The notes: generated by a model from the sequence alone, not told the origin. A DNA stretch of 64,000 nt from Salinimicrobium marinum (GCF_014651535.1 NZ_BMXB01000001.1:245469-309468); one strand, 5' to 3'; shown: positions 18,374 to 29,979, counted from the stretch's first letter. Numbers and translations: made by a program.

Positions 18374-19606
18374 ATGGCGAAAGATGAATTAGAATGTTCC
18401 TTCTGCGGAAGGAAAAAGCCCGAAACAAATCTACTTATTGCAGGTCTGGACGCACATATTTGCGACCGCTGTATTGAGCAGGCACACGGCATTGTACTGG
18501 AAGAGTCCAAACAGGATGGTACCAGTGAACTTTCTTCGGAATTAAAACTGAGGAAACCCCAGGCTATAAAATCCTTCTTGGATAGCTACGTGATAGGGCA
18601 GGAACATACCAAAAAAGTGCTTTCTGTTGCTGTTTACAATCATTATAAAAGATTGCTGCAACCGGCATCTGATGATGATATTGAGATCCAGAAGAGTAAC
18701 ATCATCATGGTAGGGGAAACCGGAACCGGAAAAACCTTAATGGCCAAAACCATTGCCAAGATGCTGAATGTGCCACTGGCGATCGTTGATGCTACTGTTC
18801 TTACTGAAGCAGGTTACGTGGGGGAAGATGTGGAGAGTATCCTGACGCGTCTCTTACAGGCGGCCGATTATAACCTTGAAAAAGCTCAGCACGGGATTGT
18901 TTTTATTGATGAGATAGACAAGATCGCCCGTAAAAGCGATAACCCTTCTATTACCCGGGATGTATCGGGAGAAGGAGTGCAACAGGCTTTACTGAAGCTT
19001 CTGGAAGGTACGACCGTAAATGTGCCGCCAAAAGGAGGAAGAAAACACCCCGATCAGAAATTTATTGAAGTAGATACAGAAAATATCCTCTTTGTAACCG
19101 GTGGTGCTTTCGACGGAATCGAACGAAACATCAGTAAACGATTAAATATGCAGGCAGTTGGTTTCAGCGCTTCGAAAAGTGATGATGCCATTGAGCGTGA
19201 AAACCTGTTGAAGTATATTATTCCGAAGGATTTAAAAGATTTCGGACTTATTCCTGAGATCATTGGACGTTTGCCGGTATTGACGCATATGAATCCGTTG
19301 GATAAGGCTACTTTAAGATCTATTCTTACAGAGCCTAAAAACGCGATCATAAAGCAGTATCAGAAATTGTTTGAAATGGATGATATCGAATTCACCATTA
19401 CAGATGGTGCGCTTGATTTTATTGTGGAAAAAGCAATAGAATATAAGTTGGGTGCACGTGGATTAAGATCTTTGTGTGAAGCCATTCTTACCGATGCTAT
19501 GTTTGAACTTCCTGAAAGCAAAGACACGAAACTGAAGGTTGATAAGGAATATGCAGAAGAGAAGATAGGAAAATCCGGGATCAAGAGATTGAAAGCGGTT
19601 TCTTAA
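18374..19606 (+). CDS. clpX: ATP-dependent Clp protease ATPase subunit
   Basis: AAA+ unfoldase that feeds substrates to ClpP. 410 residues from the ATG at 18374 ([12 protein letters not shown]); the frame extends to 18341 but the extra residues are not family-like. An N-terminal four-cysteine zinc-binding domain (CSFC and CDRC), Walker A GETGTGKT, Walker [12 protein letters not shown], the pore-loop motif GYVGEDVES, the R-finger region GRLPV and the RKF-like ending are present. It is the distal partner of clpP. Confidence 0.96.
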   Translation: MAKDELECSFCGRKKPETNLLIAGLDAHICDRCIEQAHGIVLEESKQDGTSELSSELKLRKPQAIKSFLDSYVIGQEHTKKVLSVAVYNHYKRLLQPASDDDIEIQKSNIIMVGETGTGKTLMAKTIAKMLNVPLAIVDATVLTEAGYVGEDVESILTRLLQAADYNLEKAQHGIVFIDEIDKIARKSDNPSITRDVSGEGVQQALLKLLEGTTVNVPPKGGRKHPDQKFIEVDTENILFVTGGAFDGIERNISKRLNMQAVGFSASKSDDAIERENLLKYIIPKDLKDFGLIPEIIGRLPVLTHMNPLDKATLRSILTEPKNAIIKQYQKLFEMDDIEFTITDGALDFIVEKAIEYKLGARGLRSLCEAILTDAMFELPESKDTKLKVDKEYAEEKIGKSGIKRLKAVS

Positions 19607-19630
19607 TAAAATATATAGTAGATAGTCTGA

Positions 19631-19760
19631 AGAGGCTGTTTAAAAGCTTTAAAATCGTCATTCTGAATTTATTTTAGAATCTTATTATTCTGATTTCCAG
19701 AATGTATTAGAGCCTGAAACAAGTTCAGGTTGACGTAAAAAGTGCTTTTAAACAGTCTCT
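19631..19760. mobile_element. 130-bp MITE-like palindromic element
   Basis: The ends are 17-bp terminal inverted repeats (AGAGGCTGTTTAAAAGC at 19631-19647 and GCTTTTAAACAGTCTCT at 19744-19760) with one mismatch. The interior is also palindromic, with CGTCA..CTGAA near the left and TTCAGG.TGACG near the right. There is no coding capacity. The end sequence resembles termini of Bacteroidota transposases of the IS1182/IS5 kind, so this may be a non-autonomous derivative; with its following T run it could also terminate clpX transcription. I see no clear target duplication. Confidence 0.6.
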
Positions 19761-19912
19761 TTTTTTGTGCTTTTTTTTTCCGTTTCAGTTTAATGACTAA
19801 TGCTTCTCTACAGGGAGAACTTCGAAAATTAGGAAATATTTATATCTACTATTCAGAATAATGTTCTAATAAATAGAACCGAATAAAAAAGGGTTTCATT
19901 AAACATACCACA

Positions 19913-21229
19913 ATGACAGAGAAAGATCAGGGACGAAATACCAGCATAACAAAGGCAGAGATTGATGCTTTTTTTGAAGAAATGATCATTAAAGATGAGA
20001 AAAATATAAACTTTCATGCTATAGAAAATCTGCTGAAAGAAAATGGAATTTCTAAAGACGATCATCGAATAAGCAGCCTGAAAGAATCTCTTTCAGAATC
20101 GATAGATGAAGAATTGGATCGGTCGAGGTTTGAGCAACTTCTTCAGGAAAAAGAAGTCATCCTGAAATGCTTCCGGAAGGAACTGGTGATACCTAACTTC
20201 CCGGAATTTAGTAAGGATGTGGAAGACATTTTCAGAAGCACCAAAAGCAACACCAATGGGGATATTGATGAAAGTCTGCCGCAACATGATGACGCGGAAA
20301 ATCCACCCTATGCTATTTCAGTTTGTACGGTTGACGGGCAGTTGTTGCAATTGGGAGACCACGACCTGGCTTTTTCTGTACAATCCATCTCTAAGGTGGT
20401 GAATTATGCCATTGCCCGGGAAGAGCTGGGGCGTAAAAAGCTACATGAGCACGTAGGGGTAGAGCCGGGAGGAGAGGGGTTTGATGCCGGTATGGTGCTT
20501 AATGAAAAAGACCTGCCTCATAATCCTTTAATAAATTCCGGAGCTATGATGACAGCTTCCCTGATCAAGCAAGATCTTGAAATGGAGCAACGCTTGCAAT
20601 ATGTGATAGATGTGTGGGAAAAAATGACCGGAGATAAAAAGGTGGAATACAGGAAGGAGGCTTTTGAAACAGAGCGTAAGAATGCCGATAAGAATTTTGC
20701 CCTGGCCCATCTCATGAAAGATCGAGGTGCTTTTGCCGAAAATGTGGATTTAGGTACGGTCGTAGATTTTTACCTTAAATGCTGTGCTATCGAGGTGAAT
20801 ATTGATGATCTTGCCCATGCCGGGGCAACCCTTGCCAATTACGGGAAATGTCCGTCTACAGGAAAAAAGGTTTTTCACCACAATACTGTGCGAGATACGC
20901 TGAGCCTGATGCTTTCCAGCGGAACCTACGATCATTCCGGCGAATTTGCATTTCGGGTAGGTTTACCTGCCAAAAGTGGTATTTCGGGAGGAATCCTGGT
21001 GGTAGTGCCGGGAGTTTTTGGGATTGCTGCATATTCTCCTCCGTTGGATGAACATGGAAACTCTGTTAGGGGACTCGAATTTTGTGAGAAACTGGTGGAT
21101 AGATTCAATTTCCATAATTTTGATAGCAAAAGTACCTCCATTCATGGGAAAAAGGATCCTAGGCAAACTCACCACATGAAGAAACTAGTTCACCACGGAA
21201 ATTATAGACAGATTGAATATTATTATTAA
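19913..21229 (+). CDS. glsA: Glutaminase with N-terminal helical extension
   Basis: Hydrolyses glutamine to glutamate and ammonia, with a serine-dependent beta-lactamase-like fold. 438 residues, longer than the roughly 310 of the short bacterial form. The first 110 residues are a charged helical, EF-hand-like region, as in the long glutaminases. The catalytic domain shows YAISVCTVDGQ, the SxxK pair in SVQSISKVV, NPLINSGAM and VKSGVSGG-like AKSGISGGIL. It stands alone between the MITE-like element and a GNAT gene. The EF-hand likeness is only by pattern; calcium ligands are not evident. Confidence 0.9.
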   Translation: MTEKDQGRNTSITKAEIDAFFEEMIIKDEKNINFHAIENLLKENGISKDDHRISSLKESLSESIDEELDRSRFEQLLQEKEVILKCFRKELVIPNFPEFSKDVEDIFRSTKSNTNGDIDESLPQHDDAENPPYAISVCTVDGQLLQLGDHDLAFSVQSISKVVNYAIAREELGRKKLHEHVGVEPGGEGFDAGMVLNEKDLPHNPLINSGAMMTASLIKQDLEMEQRLQYVIDVWEKMTGDKKVEYRKEAFETERKNADKNFALAHLMKDRGAFAENVDLGTVVDFYLKCCAIEVNIDDLAHAGATLANYGKCPSTGKKVFHHNTVRDTLSLMLSSGTYDHSGEFAFRVGLPAKSGISGGILVVVPGVFGIAAYSPPLDEHGNSVRGLEFCEKLVDRFNFHNFDSKSTSIHGKKDPRQTHHMKKLVHHGNYRQIEYYY

Positions 21230-21274
21230 TAGGAGAATTTGACTTTATTCAGCATTAGTCTAATCATGAAATGA

Positions 21275-21739
21275 ATGGAATTTCTTAAACGCACAAGACT
21301 ATCGAAAAAGGAGAAAGAAGCAATCCTTACCCTATGGAATAATGAATATCCTGCGAAATTGAATTACTCTTCTCTTTCAAATTATGAAAATTATCTTCAA
21401 AATCTGTCACATCAATCGCACATTTTGTTAATAGATGAAAATAAAAATATCAAGGGTTGGTATTTTGATTTCATACGAGATAAAGAAAAATGGTTTGCAA
21501 TAATTCTGGATTCTCGAGTCAAAGGATTAGGGTTGGGTACTGAAATGCTAAATTTAGCAAAGAAAAAAGAAAATATATTATGCGGTTGGGTAATTGACCA
21601 CAATAATGATAAGACGAAAAATGGAAAAACATATCGATCTCCATTAAATTTTTATTTGAAAAACGGATTCAAAAAACTACCCGATCAAAGACTGTTACCT
21701 GGTAAAATTTCCGCTGTAAAAATTAAATGGACAAAGTAA
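21275..21739 (+). CDS. GNAT-family N-acetyltransferase
   Basis: 154 residues. The central strand and the acetyl-CoA loop are readable (FAIILDSRVKGLGLGTEML), as is the late NFYLKNGFKKL motif common in GNAT enzymes. The acceptor is unknown. The coding sequence is AT-richer than its neighbours, and the gene is not clearly in an operon. Confidence 0.8.
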   Translation: MEFLKRTRLSKKEKEAILTLWNNEYPAKLNYSSLSNYENYLQNLSHQSHILLIDENKNIKGWYFDFIRDKEKWFAIILDSRVKGLGLGTEMLNLAKKKENILCGWVIDHNNDKTKNGKTYRSPLNFYLKNGFKKLPDQRLLPGKISAVKIKWTK

Positions 21740-21843
21740 CCGTGTATTTTAAAGTATTCTAATTTTGTGATTTCCAGAATAAACATTCAGCATTAAATTT
21801 TTTATCTTAGATATTCATAAATGATGTTTTTCTGAAAATTGCT

Positions 21844-22302
21844 ATGATGAAAGAACTACAAATCAAAACCGCCTTACAGATCTCCAGACATCCAAAAGAT
21901 GTTTTTGAAGCTATCGTAGATCCAGAGCAGATGTCCAATTACTTTATCTCCGAGAGCAGCGGCAGGATGGAGGAGGGAAAGGCCCTGGAATGGAAATTTC
22001 CAGAATTTGAAGAATGGGCGGCTATCAAAGTGGTGGAAATCACTCCGGGGGAATATATTTCTTTTCAATGGGAGGGAGCTAAAGATACCACACTTTTGGT
22101 GGAGATGACGCTGCTGGAAATGTCTGAGAATTCTACCCTCCTTAAAATTACCGAAGGAAATATGCAAAACACCGATGCCGGAATAAAATGGCTCGCGCAA
22201 AATACCGAAGGCTGGGCAAATTTCCTGGCCAGTCTAAAAGCTTACCTGGAATACGATATCAATCTTCGAAAAGGTGCTTTTGATTTCTTAAAACAGAAAT
22301 AG
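21844..22302 (+). CDS. SRPBCC-fold protein (AHSA1/ActivatorHsp90-like)
   Basis: 152 residues, with a second ATG one codon in. The START-like pattern is clear: ISRHPKDVFEAIVDPEQMSNYF near the start (cut here: HPKDVFEAIVDP), then G..LEWKFPE and the end WANFLASLKAYLE. Such small SRPBCC proteins bind hydrophobic ligands or client proteins; no specific role can be given. It is followed by a DinB-fold gene, a frequent neighbour in Flavobacteriia. Confidence 0.85.
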   Translation: MMKELQIKTALQISRHPKDVFEAIVDPEQMSNYFISESSGRMEEGKALEWKFPEFEEWAAIKVVEITPGEYISFQWEGAKDTTLLVEMTLLEMSENSTLLKITEGNMQNTDAGIKWLAQNTEGWANFLASLKAYLEYDINLRKGAFDFLKQK

Positions 22303-22359
22303 CTGTAAAATTAAACTTACCCTCTCCGGGTTGCTGATTAGCATTTGAATCTGGTGATC

Positions 22360-22923
22360 ATGAAAACATCTTCTGAAGCGCTTTTAGCCGATTTGAAGGA
22401 ACGCACCCGACTGAATGTCTCAGAGGCAGCAAAGTTTCGTGAGCTATCCTCTAATGAGCTTAACCAGAGGGAAACACCCGGTAGCTGGACGGTGCTAGAA
22501 AATCTGGAACATTTGAATTACTATGGTAATTTTTACCTGCCTGAAATTGAAAAGCGAATCAGTGAAAGCAAACATGATCCGGAAGATGTATTCAAAAGTG
22601 GCATTTTTGGAAACTATTTTGCAAACATGATGCTGCTCAAGGAGAAGCCAAAGAAAATCAAAACTTTTAAGAGTCAGGATCCCATTGGGAAATCATTGGA
22701 TAAAGCGGTAATCGATCAGTTCCTTCAACAGCAGGAAAGGCTGCTGGAATTATTGGTAAAAGCAGGAGAAGTGAGCCTCACCCGCACCAAAACTTCTATT
22801 AGTATATCAAACTGGCTAAAGCTCCGGCTGGGCGATACCGTTAGGGTGGTGGTTTATCATAACCAGAGACATGTTCTTCAGGCCAGGAATGTTTTAAAAA
22901 CTCTTAAAACCGGGAGCGAATAA
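22360..22923 (+). CDS. DinB-fold protein (DUF1569/YfiT-like metal-binding bundle)
   Basis: 187 residues from the ATG at 22360; the longer frame would use a TTG. A four-helix bundle is suggested by the spacing of helices, and the possible metal ligands are His in ENLEHLNYYG and His in VVYHNQRHVLQA. DinB-fold proteins include thiol-dependent transferases and many of unknown role. It converges on groEL across a hairpin terminator. Confidence 0.82.
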   Translation: MKTSSEALLADLKERTRLNVSEAAKFRELSSNELNQRETPGSWTVLENLEHLNYYGNFYLPEIEKRISESKHDPEDVFKSGIFGNYFANMMLLKEKPKKIKTFKSQDPIGKSLDKAVIDQFLQQQERLLELLVKAGEVSLTRTKTSISISNWLKLRLGDTVRVVVYHNQRHVLQARNVLKTLKTGSE

Positions 22924-22982
22924 TCGCTTATTTCGGCATAATAGCTTTTACAATTTCATTGTTCAGAATTAAAAAAGAGGTT

Positions 22983-23020
22983 AAAAAAACCCCGTTTTCA
23001 AGATGGAAAACGGGGTTTTT
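22983..23020. terminator. Bidirectional terminator between the DinB gene and groEL
   Basis: AAAAAACCCCGTTTT pairs with AAAACGGGGTTTTT around a short loop; the A and T tracts allow it to work on both strands. Confidence 0.85.
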
Positions 23021-23065
23021 ATATGAGCAGGAGATCCTGCTTTTATTTTGCTATGGCTTTTGCCA

Positions 23066-24757
<1,692 letters not shown>

Positions 24758-24805
24758 TTAATACTTTTCAAAAAATTCCCTGCGAATGCGGGGAAGGAGA
24801 TGAAG

Positions 24806-25081
24806 TTATACTATTGCAAGGATGTCATCCTCTCTCATAATAAGGTAATCGTTACCTTCCAGTTTGAGCTCGGTACCTGCGTATTTACCATAAAGTACAG
24901 TATCACCAACCTTAACGGTCATGTCGTGGTCTTTTTTACCACCACCTACGGCTACTACTTTTCCTTTTTGTGGTTTTTCTTTTGCTGTTTCGGGAATGTA
25001 AATTCCTGAGGCAGTCTGAGTTTCTGCTGCTTCAGGCTCAACAAGTACTCTGTCTGAAAGAGGTTTAATGTTTAGTGCCAT
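24806..25081 (-). CDS. groES: Co-chaperonin GroES (10 kDa)
   Basis: Heptameric lid of GroEL. 91 residues with [12 protein letters not shown] at the start, the mobile loop ([14 protein letters not shown]) and the closing [13 protein letters not shown]. It is the first gene of the groES-groEL operon. A TACATTTG at 25086-25093 on the minus strand fits a -7 box but lies so close to the ATG that the transcript would be nearly leaderless; this may be chance. Confidence 0.97.
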   Translation of the reverse strand: MALNIKPLSDRVLVEPEAAETQTASGIYIPETAKEKPQKGKVVAVGGGKKDHDMTVKVGDTVLYGKYAGTELKLEGNDYLIMREDDILAIV

Positions 25082-25176
25082 TTTACAAATGTATTTTAGT
25101 TAATTAATTCTTTGTTCTGAGTAGCCATTAAGACGAAAATTGTGCCACTTGAAAAATGCTGACATTTAGCAAAAAA

Positions 25177-25205
25177 AAATGCCAGCTTGTCATAAGCTGG
25201 CATTA
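25177..25205 (-). terminator. Terminator after secG
   Basis: A perfect 10-bp stem ATGCCAGCTT/AAGCTGGCAT with a 5-base loop; on the minus strand it runs into nine T residues. It closes the miaB-to-secG gene series. Confidence 0.88.
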
Positions 25206-25227
25206 TATATAGTGAGGTTTGACGCTC

Positions 25228-25569
25228 CTAGTTGTTCTCTGCAGGATTTTCTACAGGTGGCTGTACAGGAGCCGGAACATTTGTTTCTACTTCTGTTTCA
25301 CTGTCAATGATCTTTGACTCACCCACACCGTTACCATCCATTATGGTTACGTTAGATAATAAGATAAGCGCAAGTAATAAAGTTGCCAACGTCCAGGTAC
25401 TTTTATCCAGGAAATCGGTTGTTTTTTGAACCCCGCCAAGCTGGCCGGCTCCTCCACCTCCAAATGAAGAAGATAAACCTCCGCCTTTTGGATTCTGTAC
25501 CATAATTACTACCACGAGCAAAAATGCTACGATGATAATGAGTGCTAAAAAGATTGTGAACGTGCTCAT
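25228..25569 (-). CDS. secG: Preprotein translocase subunit SecG
   Basis: Inner-membrane partner of SecYE. 113 residues: two membrane helices (FLALIIIVAFLLVVVIMVQ, about 19 residues, and TLATLLLALILLSNVT) flank the conserved QNPKGGGLSSSFGG loop. A low-complexity Glu/Pro/Val tail follows, as often seen in Bacteroidota. It is 10 bases after the TPR gene. Confidence 0.95.
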   Translation of the reverse strand: MSTFTIFLALIIIVAFLLVVVIMVQNPKGGGLSSSFGGGGAGQLGGVQKTTDFLDKSTWTLATLLLALILLSNVTIMDGNGVGESKIIDSETEVETNVPAPVQPPVENPAENN

Positions 25570-25579
25570 TTTCTAACTA

Positions 25580-26431
25580 TTATTGTTCTTGTAATTTTTC
25601 GATTGCCCGAATTTGGTCTGCAAAGAAACCACTTTTTTCGGGATTTTTCAAAATTAAAATTTTATAGGCCTGTATGGCTTTTTTATAATTTTTCTGTTCG
25701 AGATAAACCCGCGCCAGAGTCTCTGTCATCAAGGCTTCGGGAGCTGCAAGACTGTCATTCGCCAGGTTGACTTTTCTGGCAGATTTGGAGGGGGTGATCT
25801 TCGGATTTTTGGAAATAAACTCATCAATAAGCTCAAATTTTCTCGATTTGTTCTCATCCTCTTCTTCGTCCTGTCTTTCCACAGGTTTTGCAGTCGTTAA
25901 TTTAAGCCATTCGGTAAAAGAATGGTTTTCTCCGCGGTTAAATGATAACGGACTTCCCAGGTTTAAGGAATCTTCTTCCTGCTCCTCGTCTGCAGGGGCC
26001 TTTTCCTGCTCCTTTTCTTCAGATTTTGAAAATAGTTCCGGATCAAAAACCCGTTCCGATTCGCGAACCTTCATTTTTAAAGCCTGGTCCAGGGACTGGT
26101 TTGTTTCTTCCTTTACCTCTTCGGGTTCAAACACCGGAATATTCTTCTGGTAATGTTCCTGTTGCCTGATCTGGTTGGCGATCTCATCCTGATTAAATTC
26201 TTCAGAAGTAATGAAATCGAAGAGGACGCTTCTGTCAATCGTGTAGGCAGCGGTTACCTTTAACTCCTTATTATAATGTAAGCTGTTTTCATTTTTAAGT
26301 CCCTTAAGATGTACTGCTCTTGCTGCCTGGAAAAAAGGATATTCTTCCAGCACTTCTTTTAAGGCAGCAGTTTGTGCGCCGTTTACCGAAGACGGTTGTT
26401 GAAGTAGTGCTGTGAGTTCCTTTTTCTGCAT
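25580..26431 (-). CDS. Unrecognised protein with C-terminal TPR-like repeat
   Basis: 283 residues with no signal peptide or membrane segment. The N-terminal part (PSSVNGAQTAALKEVLEEYPF) is helical; the middle is acidic and low-complexity, rich in Glu, Asp and Lys. The last 50 residues contain one clear tetratricopeptide-like unit (ARVYLEQKNYKKAIQAYKIL). It overlaps lptE by one base and precedes secG, so it is coexpressed with envelope-biogenesis genes. A scaffold role is plausible but not shown. Confidence 0.75.
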   Translation of the reverse strand: MQKKELTALLQQPSSVNGAQTAALKEVLEEYPFFQAARAVHLKGLKNENSLHYNKELKVTAAYTIDRSVLFDFITSEEFNQDEIANQIRQQEHYQKNIPVFEPEEVKEETNQSLDQALKMKVRESERVFDPELFSKSEEKEQEKAPADEEQEEDSLNLGSPLSFNRGENHSFTEWLKLTTAKPVERQDEEEDENKSRKFELIDEFISKNPKITPSKSARKVNLANDSLAAPEALMTETLARVYLEQKNYKKAIQAYKILILKNPEKSGFFADQIRAIEKLQEQ

Positions 26432-26934
26432 TACCAGTTTGCTAGTGAGGCATTAAAAATATCCTGAGTGATCCTGGTGTAAATTTCATCCAGTGCAGTG
26501 GCCAGCAAGGCTCCATTTAGCTGTGAGGCTGCGGGATAATCATAATAAAAGGAGAATCTTCTTTCAAAATCTTTCTCTGGTTCAAGAGTGTTGAAAAACC
26601 GAACCATGATCACGATCGTCAACCGGTTTTGAGCTGCTGTACTTTCTGCAGTGGCCGACATGGGGGCAATGTAATAATCCAGAATCTCCCCTTCGTAAAT
26701 AAGATCTCCGTTGGAGTTGGTAAGATTCAGGTTCGTCTGGCTTTGAATTAGATCTTCCAGCTCCAGGGTAAACGTTCTGTCAATCCCGGGCTCCACAATA
26801 TCGGCTGCATTCTGGAATTGATTTACCTGAAAAGTTTGGGCATTCCCGGTATCTGCCCCCGAAAGGGAATAAATACCACAGGACTGTACCGTCCAGACCA
26901 ACATTCCTAAAAGAATAAATTTTAAATTTTTCAT
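26431..26934 (-). CDS. lptE: LptE-like LPS-assembly lipoprotein
   Basis: 167 residues with a lipoprotein signal whose lipobox is VQSC (Cys at about 19), followed by GIYSLSGA. Bacteroidota LptE proteins have this same start and an alpha/beta fold; they plug the LptD barrel that places lipopolysaccharide in the outer leaflet. The end overlaps the TPR gene by one base, and the sigma54-type regulator gene is just upstream. Confidence 0.82.
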   Translation of the reverse strand: MKNLKFILLGMLVWTVQSCGIYSLSGADTGNAQTFQVNQFQNAADIVEPGIDRTFTLELEDLIQSQTNLNLTNSNGDLIYEGEILDYYIAPMSATAESTAAQNRLTIVIMVRFFNTLEPEKDFERRFSFYYDYPAASQLNGALLATALDEIYTRITQDIFNASLANW

Positions 26935-26961
26935 ATAAAAACCGGTTTCCCGTCACATTAA

Positions 26962-28215
26962 CTATAAATCGTATTGCTTTATTTTTCGGTACAGGGTGCG
27001 TTCGCTAATTCCCAGCTCATCTGCGGCGGCCTTGCGTTTTCCGTTGTGCCGCTCCAAAGATTTCTTGATGAGTTCCAGCTCTTTATCCTGTAAAGACAAA
27101 GTTTCTTCCTCCTCAATTTCTTCGGCAAAATAATATTTATCCTGTTTATCTACCGGATTATTCTGCGGAATTTGAAGTAGTTCCAGATTTTCATCGGAAA
27201 CATCTTCGGGTTCGATTTCCTCTTCCTCATTCCCGTAGATTTTCTGAATCAACCCTTCATTATCTTCCTGAACTTTTTTGCTGTTCCCGTCTTCCATGAG
27301 TTTCAGGGTAAGTTTTTTCAGGTCGTTAAGGTCATTTTTCATATCAAAAAGCACCTTGTAAAGGATCTCTCTTTCATTGCTGAAATCACTTTCTTTCTTC
27401 TTGTCACTGATGACCGCCGGAAGATTATCCCCAATCCCCGGAAGGTAACTTTTCAGGTTTTCGGCATTGATGCTGCGTTCCTGCTCTAAAACCGATATTT
27501 GCTCCGCAATGTTCCTTAATTGCCGCACATTTCCATTCCAGCGGTATTTTTGAAGCAATGTAATTGCATCATCTTCCAGCCGAATGGTGGGCATTTTGTA
27601 CTTCATCGCAAAATCTGAAGCGAATTTGCGGAACAGCAAATGAATGTCTTCTTTCCGGTCTCTAAGGGGCGGCAGGTGAATTTCAACTGTGCTTAACCTG
27701 TAGTAAAGATCTTCCCGGAATTTTTCTTTTTTGATCGCCTCAAACATGTTGACGTTCGTGGCAGCCACGATGCGTACATTGGTCTTCTGAACTTTTGAAG
27801 ATCCTACTTTTATAAATTCTCCGTTTTCCAGAACCCTTAGCAGTCGTACCTGGGTGGTTAAAGGCAATTCTCCAACTTCATCCAAAAAAATCGTTCCGCC
27901 GTCGGCTACTTCAAAATATCCGCTACGGGTCTGGGTGGCGCCGGTAAAAGCTCCTTTTTCGTGCCCAAATAATTCTGAATCTATCGTGCCTTCGGGGATG
28001 GCACCGCAGTTTACTGCGATGTACTTCCCATGTTTTCTATGTGAAAGAGCGTGGATGATCTTGGGTATACTTTCCTTACCAACACCACTTTCCCCGGTGA
28101 CCAGTACAGAAATATCTGTGGGTGCCACCTGAATGGCTTTCTCTACTGCCCGATTTAACTTCTGGTCGTTCCCGAGAATGCCGAAACGTTGTTTTATAGC
28201 TTGTACTGATTCCAT
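26962..28215 (-). CDS. Sigma54-interacting AAA+ transcriptional activator without receiver domain
   Basis: 417 residues from the ATG at 28215 (MESVQAIKQRFGIL). The AAA+ domain begins almost at once: Walker A GESGVGKE, the GAFTGA loop that contacts sigma54, Walker B IFLDEVGELP, and an R-finger region. A charged, variable linker follows (about 270-370), then a Fis-type helix-turn-helix (RKAAADELGISERTLYRKI). There is no receiver or GAF domain, so control must act through the linker, partners or expression. It lies between miaB and lptE; flavobacterial genomes keep this order. Confidence 0.92.
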   Translation of the reverse strand: MESVQAIKQRFGILGNDQKLNRAVEKAIQVAPTDISVLVTGESGVGKESIPKIIHALSHRKHGKYIAVNCGAIPEGTIDSELFGHEKGAFTGATQTRSGYFEVADGGTIFLDEVGELPLTTQVRLLRVLENGEFIKVGSSKVQKTNVRIVAATNVNMFEAIKKEKFREDLYYRLSTVEIHLPPLRDRKEDIHLLFRKFASDFAMKYKMPTIRLEDDAITLLQKYRWNGNVRQLRNIAEQISVLEQERSINAENLKSYLPGIGDNLPAVISDKKKESDFSNEREILYKVLFDMKNDLNDLKKLTLKLMEDGNSKKVQEDNEGLIQKIYGNEEEEIEPEDVSDENLELLQIPQNNPVDKQDKYYFAEEIEEEETLSLQDKELELIKKSLERHNGKRKAAADELGISERTLYRKIKQYDL

Positions 28216-28385
28216 AAATTTTCCAAATTCCAATAGCGAAGCACCAAATTTCAAAAAGGTGCGGAATGTTAACCTAATTTAATCATCAAATGACACACAC
28301 CAGGTTCTAATTGGAGGGTTGTCAATTAAATATATTTTTTAAAAATTTGCACTTTCTAAACTGGCCACTGACCCCTGGCCACTTA

Positions 28386-29831
28386 CTACTGATTATTGCT
28401 ATACCCAACCGCTTCTCCTATTAAGGTAGCAGTGGTGCAGTCATTGATTTTTACATTTACAAAATCTCCTACTTTGTAATGTTCCTTCGGAAATACTGCT
28501 ACGGTATTCTGAGTGGTTCTTCCGCTCCAGTGAGCATCAGATTTCTTGGATTCTTTTTCGATTAAAACTTCCACCGTCTTACCCAGGTACTGCTGAGTTC
28601 GATATCCACTGTGATCCCGCTGAAGGGCCACAATTTCTGTTAGCCTACGCTTTTTCACTTCTTCCGGAACGTCATCTTCCAGTTTTCTGGCGGCCATGGT
28701 TCCCGGTCTTTCAGAATAAGCGAACATGAATCCGAAATCGTATTTTACATACTCCATTAAGGAAAGCGTATCCTGGTGATCTTCTTCGGTTTCTGTTGGG
28801 AAGCCGGTGATCATATCCTGAGAAATAGCACAATCGGGAATTATTTTCTTGATGTTATCGATCAGTTCAAAATATTCCTCCCTGGTGTGAAGTCGGTTCA
28901 TTTCCTTCAGGATTCGGTCGCTTCCACTTTGTACCGGCAAATGGATGTATTTGCAAATATTTTTATACGCTGCCATTACCTCGATCACATCCAGCGTCAT
29001 ATCCTGCGGATTTGAAGTAGAAAAACGGATTCTCATTTTTGGATGAGCTTCAGCAACAAGTCTAAGCAGTGCGGCGAAATTAGTGGCCGTGGCTTTTTCC
29101 ATTTCCGAAGCATTCTTGAAATCTTTTTTGAGTCCGCCGCCATACCATAAATAGCTGTCCACGTTCTGGCCCAGGAGCGTGATTTCTTTAAATCCTCTTG
29201 CTGCCAGGTCATTGACTTCCTCTAAAATACTCTGCGGATCCCGACTTCTTTCACGGCCCCGGGTAAAAGGTACCACGCAAAAAGTACACATATTATCACA
29301 GCCACGGGTTATGGACACAAAAGCCGATACTCCGTTGCTTTGAAGGCGTACAGGAGAAATGTCTCCGTAGGTCTCATCTTTTGAAAGGATCACGTTCACG
29401 GCATTTCTTCCTTCCTCGACCTCGCTAATAAGGTTTGGCAGGTCTTTATAGGCATCGGGTCCCACTACAAGGTCCACGATTTTTTCTTCTTCAAGAAATT
29501 TACTTTTAAGGCGTTCTGCCATACAGCCAAGAACACCAACCTTCATCTTTGGGTTGATCTTTTTTACTGCGTTATATTTTTCCAGTCTTTTACGTACCGT
29601 CTGCTCGGCCTTGTCCCTTATTGAACATGTGTTAATAAGAACAAGATCTGCTTCCTCGAGATTCTGGGTGGTATTAAAACCTTCCTTCGCCAGGATAGAG
29701 GCTACTATTTCACTATCGCTAAAATTCATCTGGCAGCCATAGCTCTCAATCATTAGCTTACGTCCGTTGTTTGCCTTAGGCTCCAGGACCAGTGAATTTC
29801 CCTGTTGTTCTTCGTCTATTATCTTCTCCAT
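28386..29831 (-). CDS. miaB: tRNA-2-methylthio-N6-dimethylallyladenosine synthase (methylthiotransferase)
   Basis: Radical-SAM enzyme that adds a methylthio group to i6A37 of tRNAs reading U-starting codons. 481 residues from the ATG at 29831. The N-terminal UPF0004 cysteines (SYGCQMN, NTCSIRD, LGCMAE), the radical-SAM motif CDNMCTFC and the C-terminal TRAM domain (after residue about 415) are all present. It is the first gene of the minus-strand series and diverges from topA. Confidence 0.96.
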   Translation of the reverse strand: MEKIIDEEQQGNSLVLEPKANNGRKLMIESYGCQMNFSDSEIVASILAKEGFNTTQNLEEADLVLINTCSIRDKAEQTVRKRLEKYNAVKKINPKMKVGVLGCMAERLKSKFLEEEKIVDLVVGPDAYKDLPNLISEVEEGRNAVNVILSKDETYGDISPVRLQSNGVSAFVSITRGCDNMCTFCVVPFTRGRERSRDPQSILEEVNDLAARGFKEITLLGQNVDSYLWYGGGLKKDFKNASEMEKATATNFAALLRLVAEAHPKMRIRFSTSNPQDMTLDVIEVMAAYKNICKYIHLPVQSGSDRILKEMNRLHTREEYFELIDNIKKIIPDCAISQDMITGFPTETEEDHQDTLSLMEYVKYDFGFMFAYSERPGTMAARKLEDDVPEEVKKRRLTEIVALQRDHSGYRTQQYLGKTVEVLIEKESKKSDAHWSGRTTQNTVAVFPKEHYKVGDFVNVKINDCTTATLIGEAVGYSNNQ

Positions 29832-29864
29832 AATCAAAAAAATACCATTAGGTAATTGAACGTG

Positions 29865-29897
29865 CAAAGATACAGTTTTAGTTATGAGAATGACAAA
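29865..29897 (-). promoter_or_regulatory. Promoter of miaB
   Basis: On the minus strand TTTG (29894-29897), 21 bases, then TATCTTTG (29865-29872), in agreement with the Bacteroidota consensus, 33 bases before the ATG. This also supports the ATG at 29831 over the longer frame. Confidence 0.75.
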
Positions 29898-29979
29898 GTG
29901 ACAGTGGAAAAATAAGTAATTTAGTTTGCCGTAAAAAGTGCATTTTCAGAAATTAAAGCGGGATATTTAAAAATTCCTA

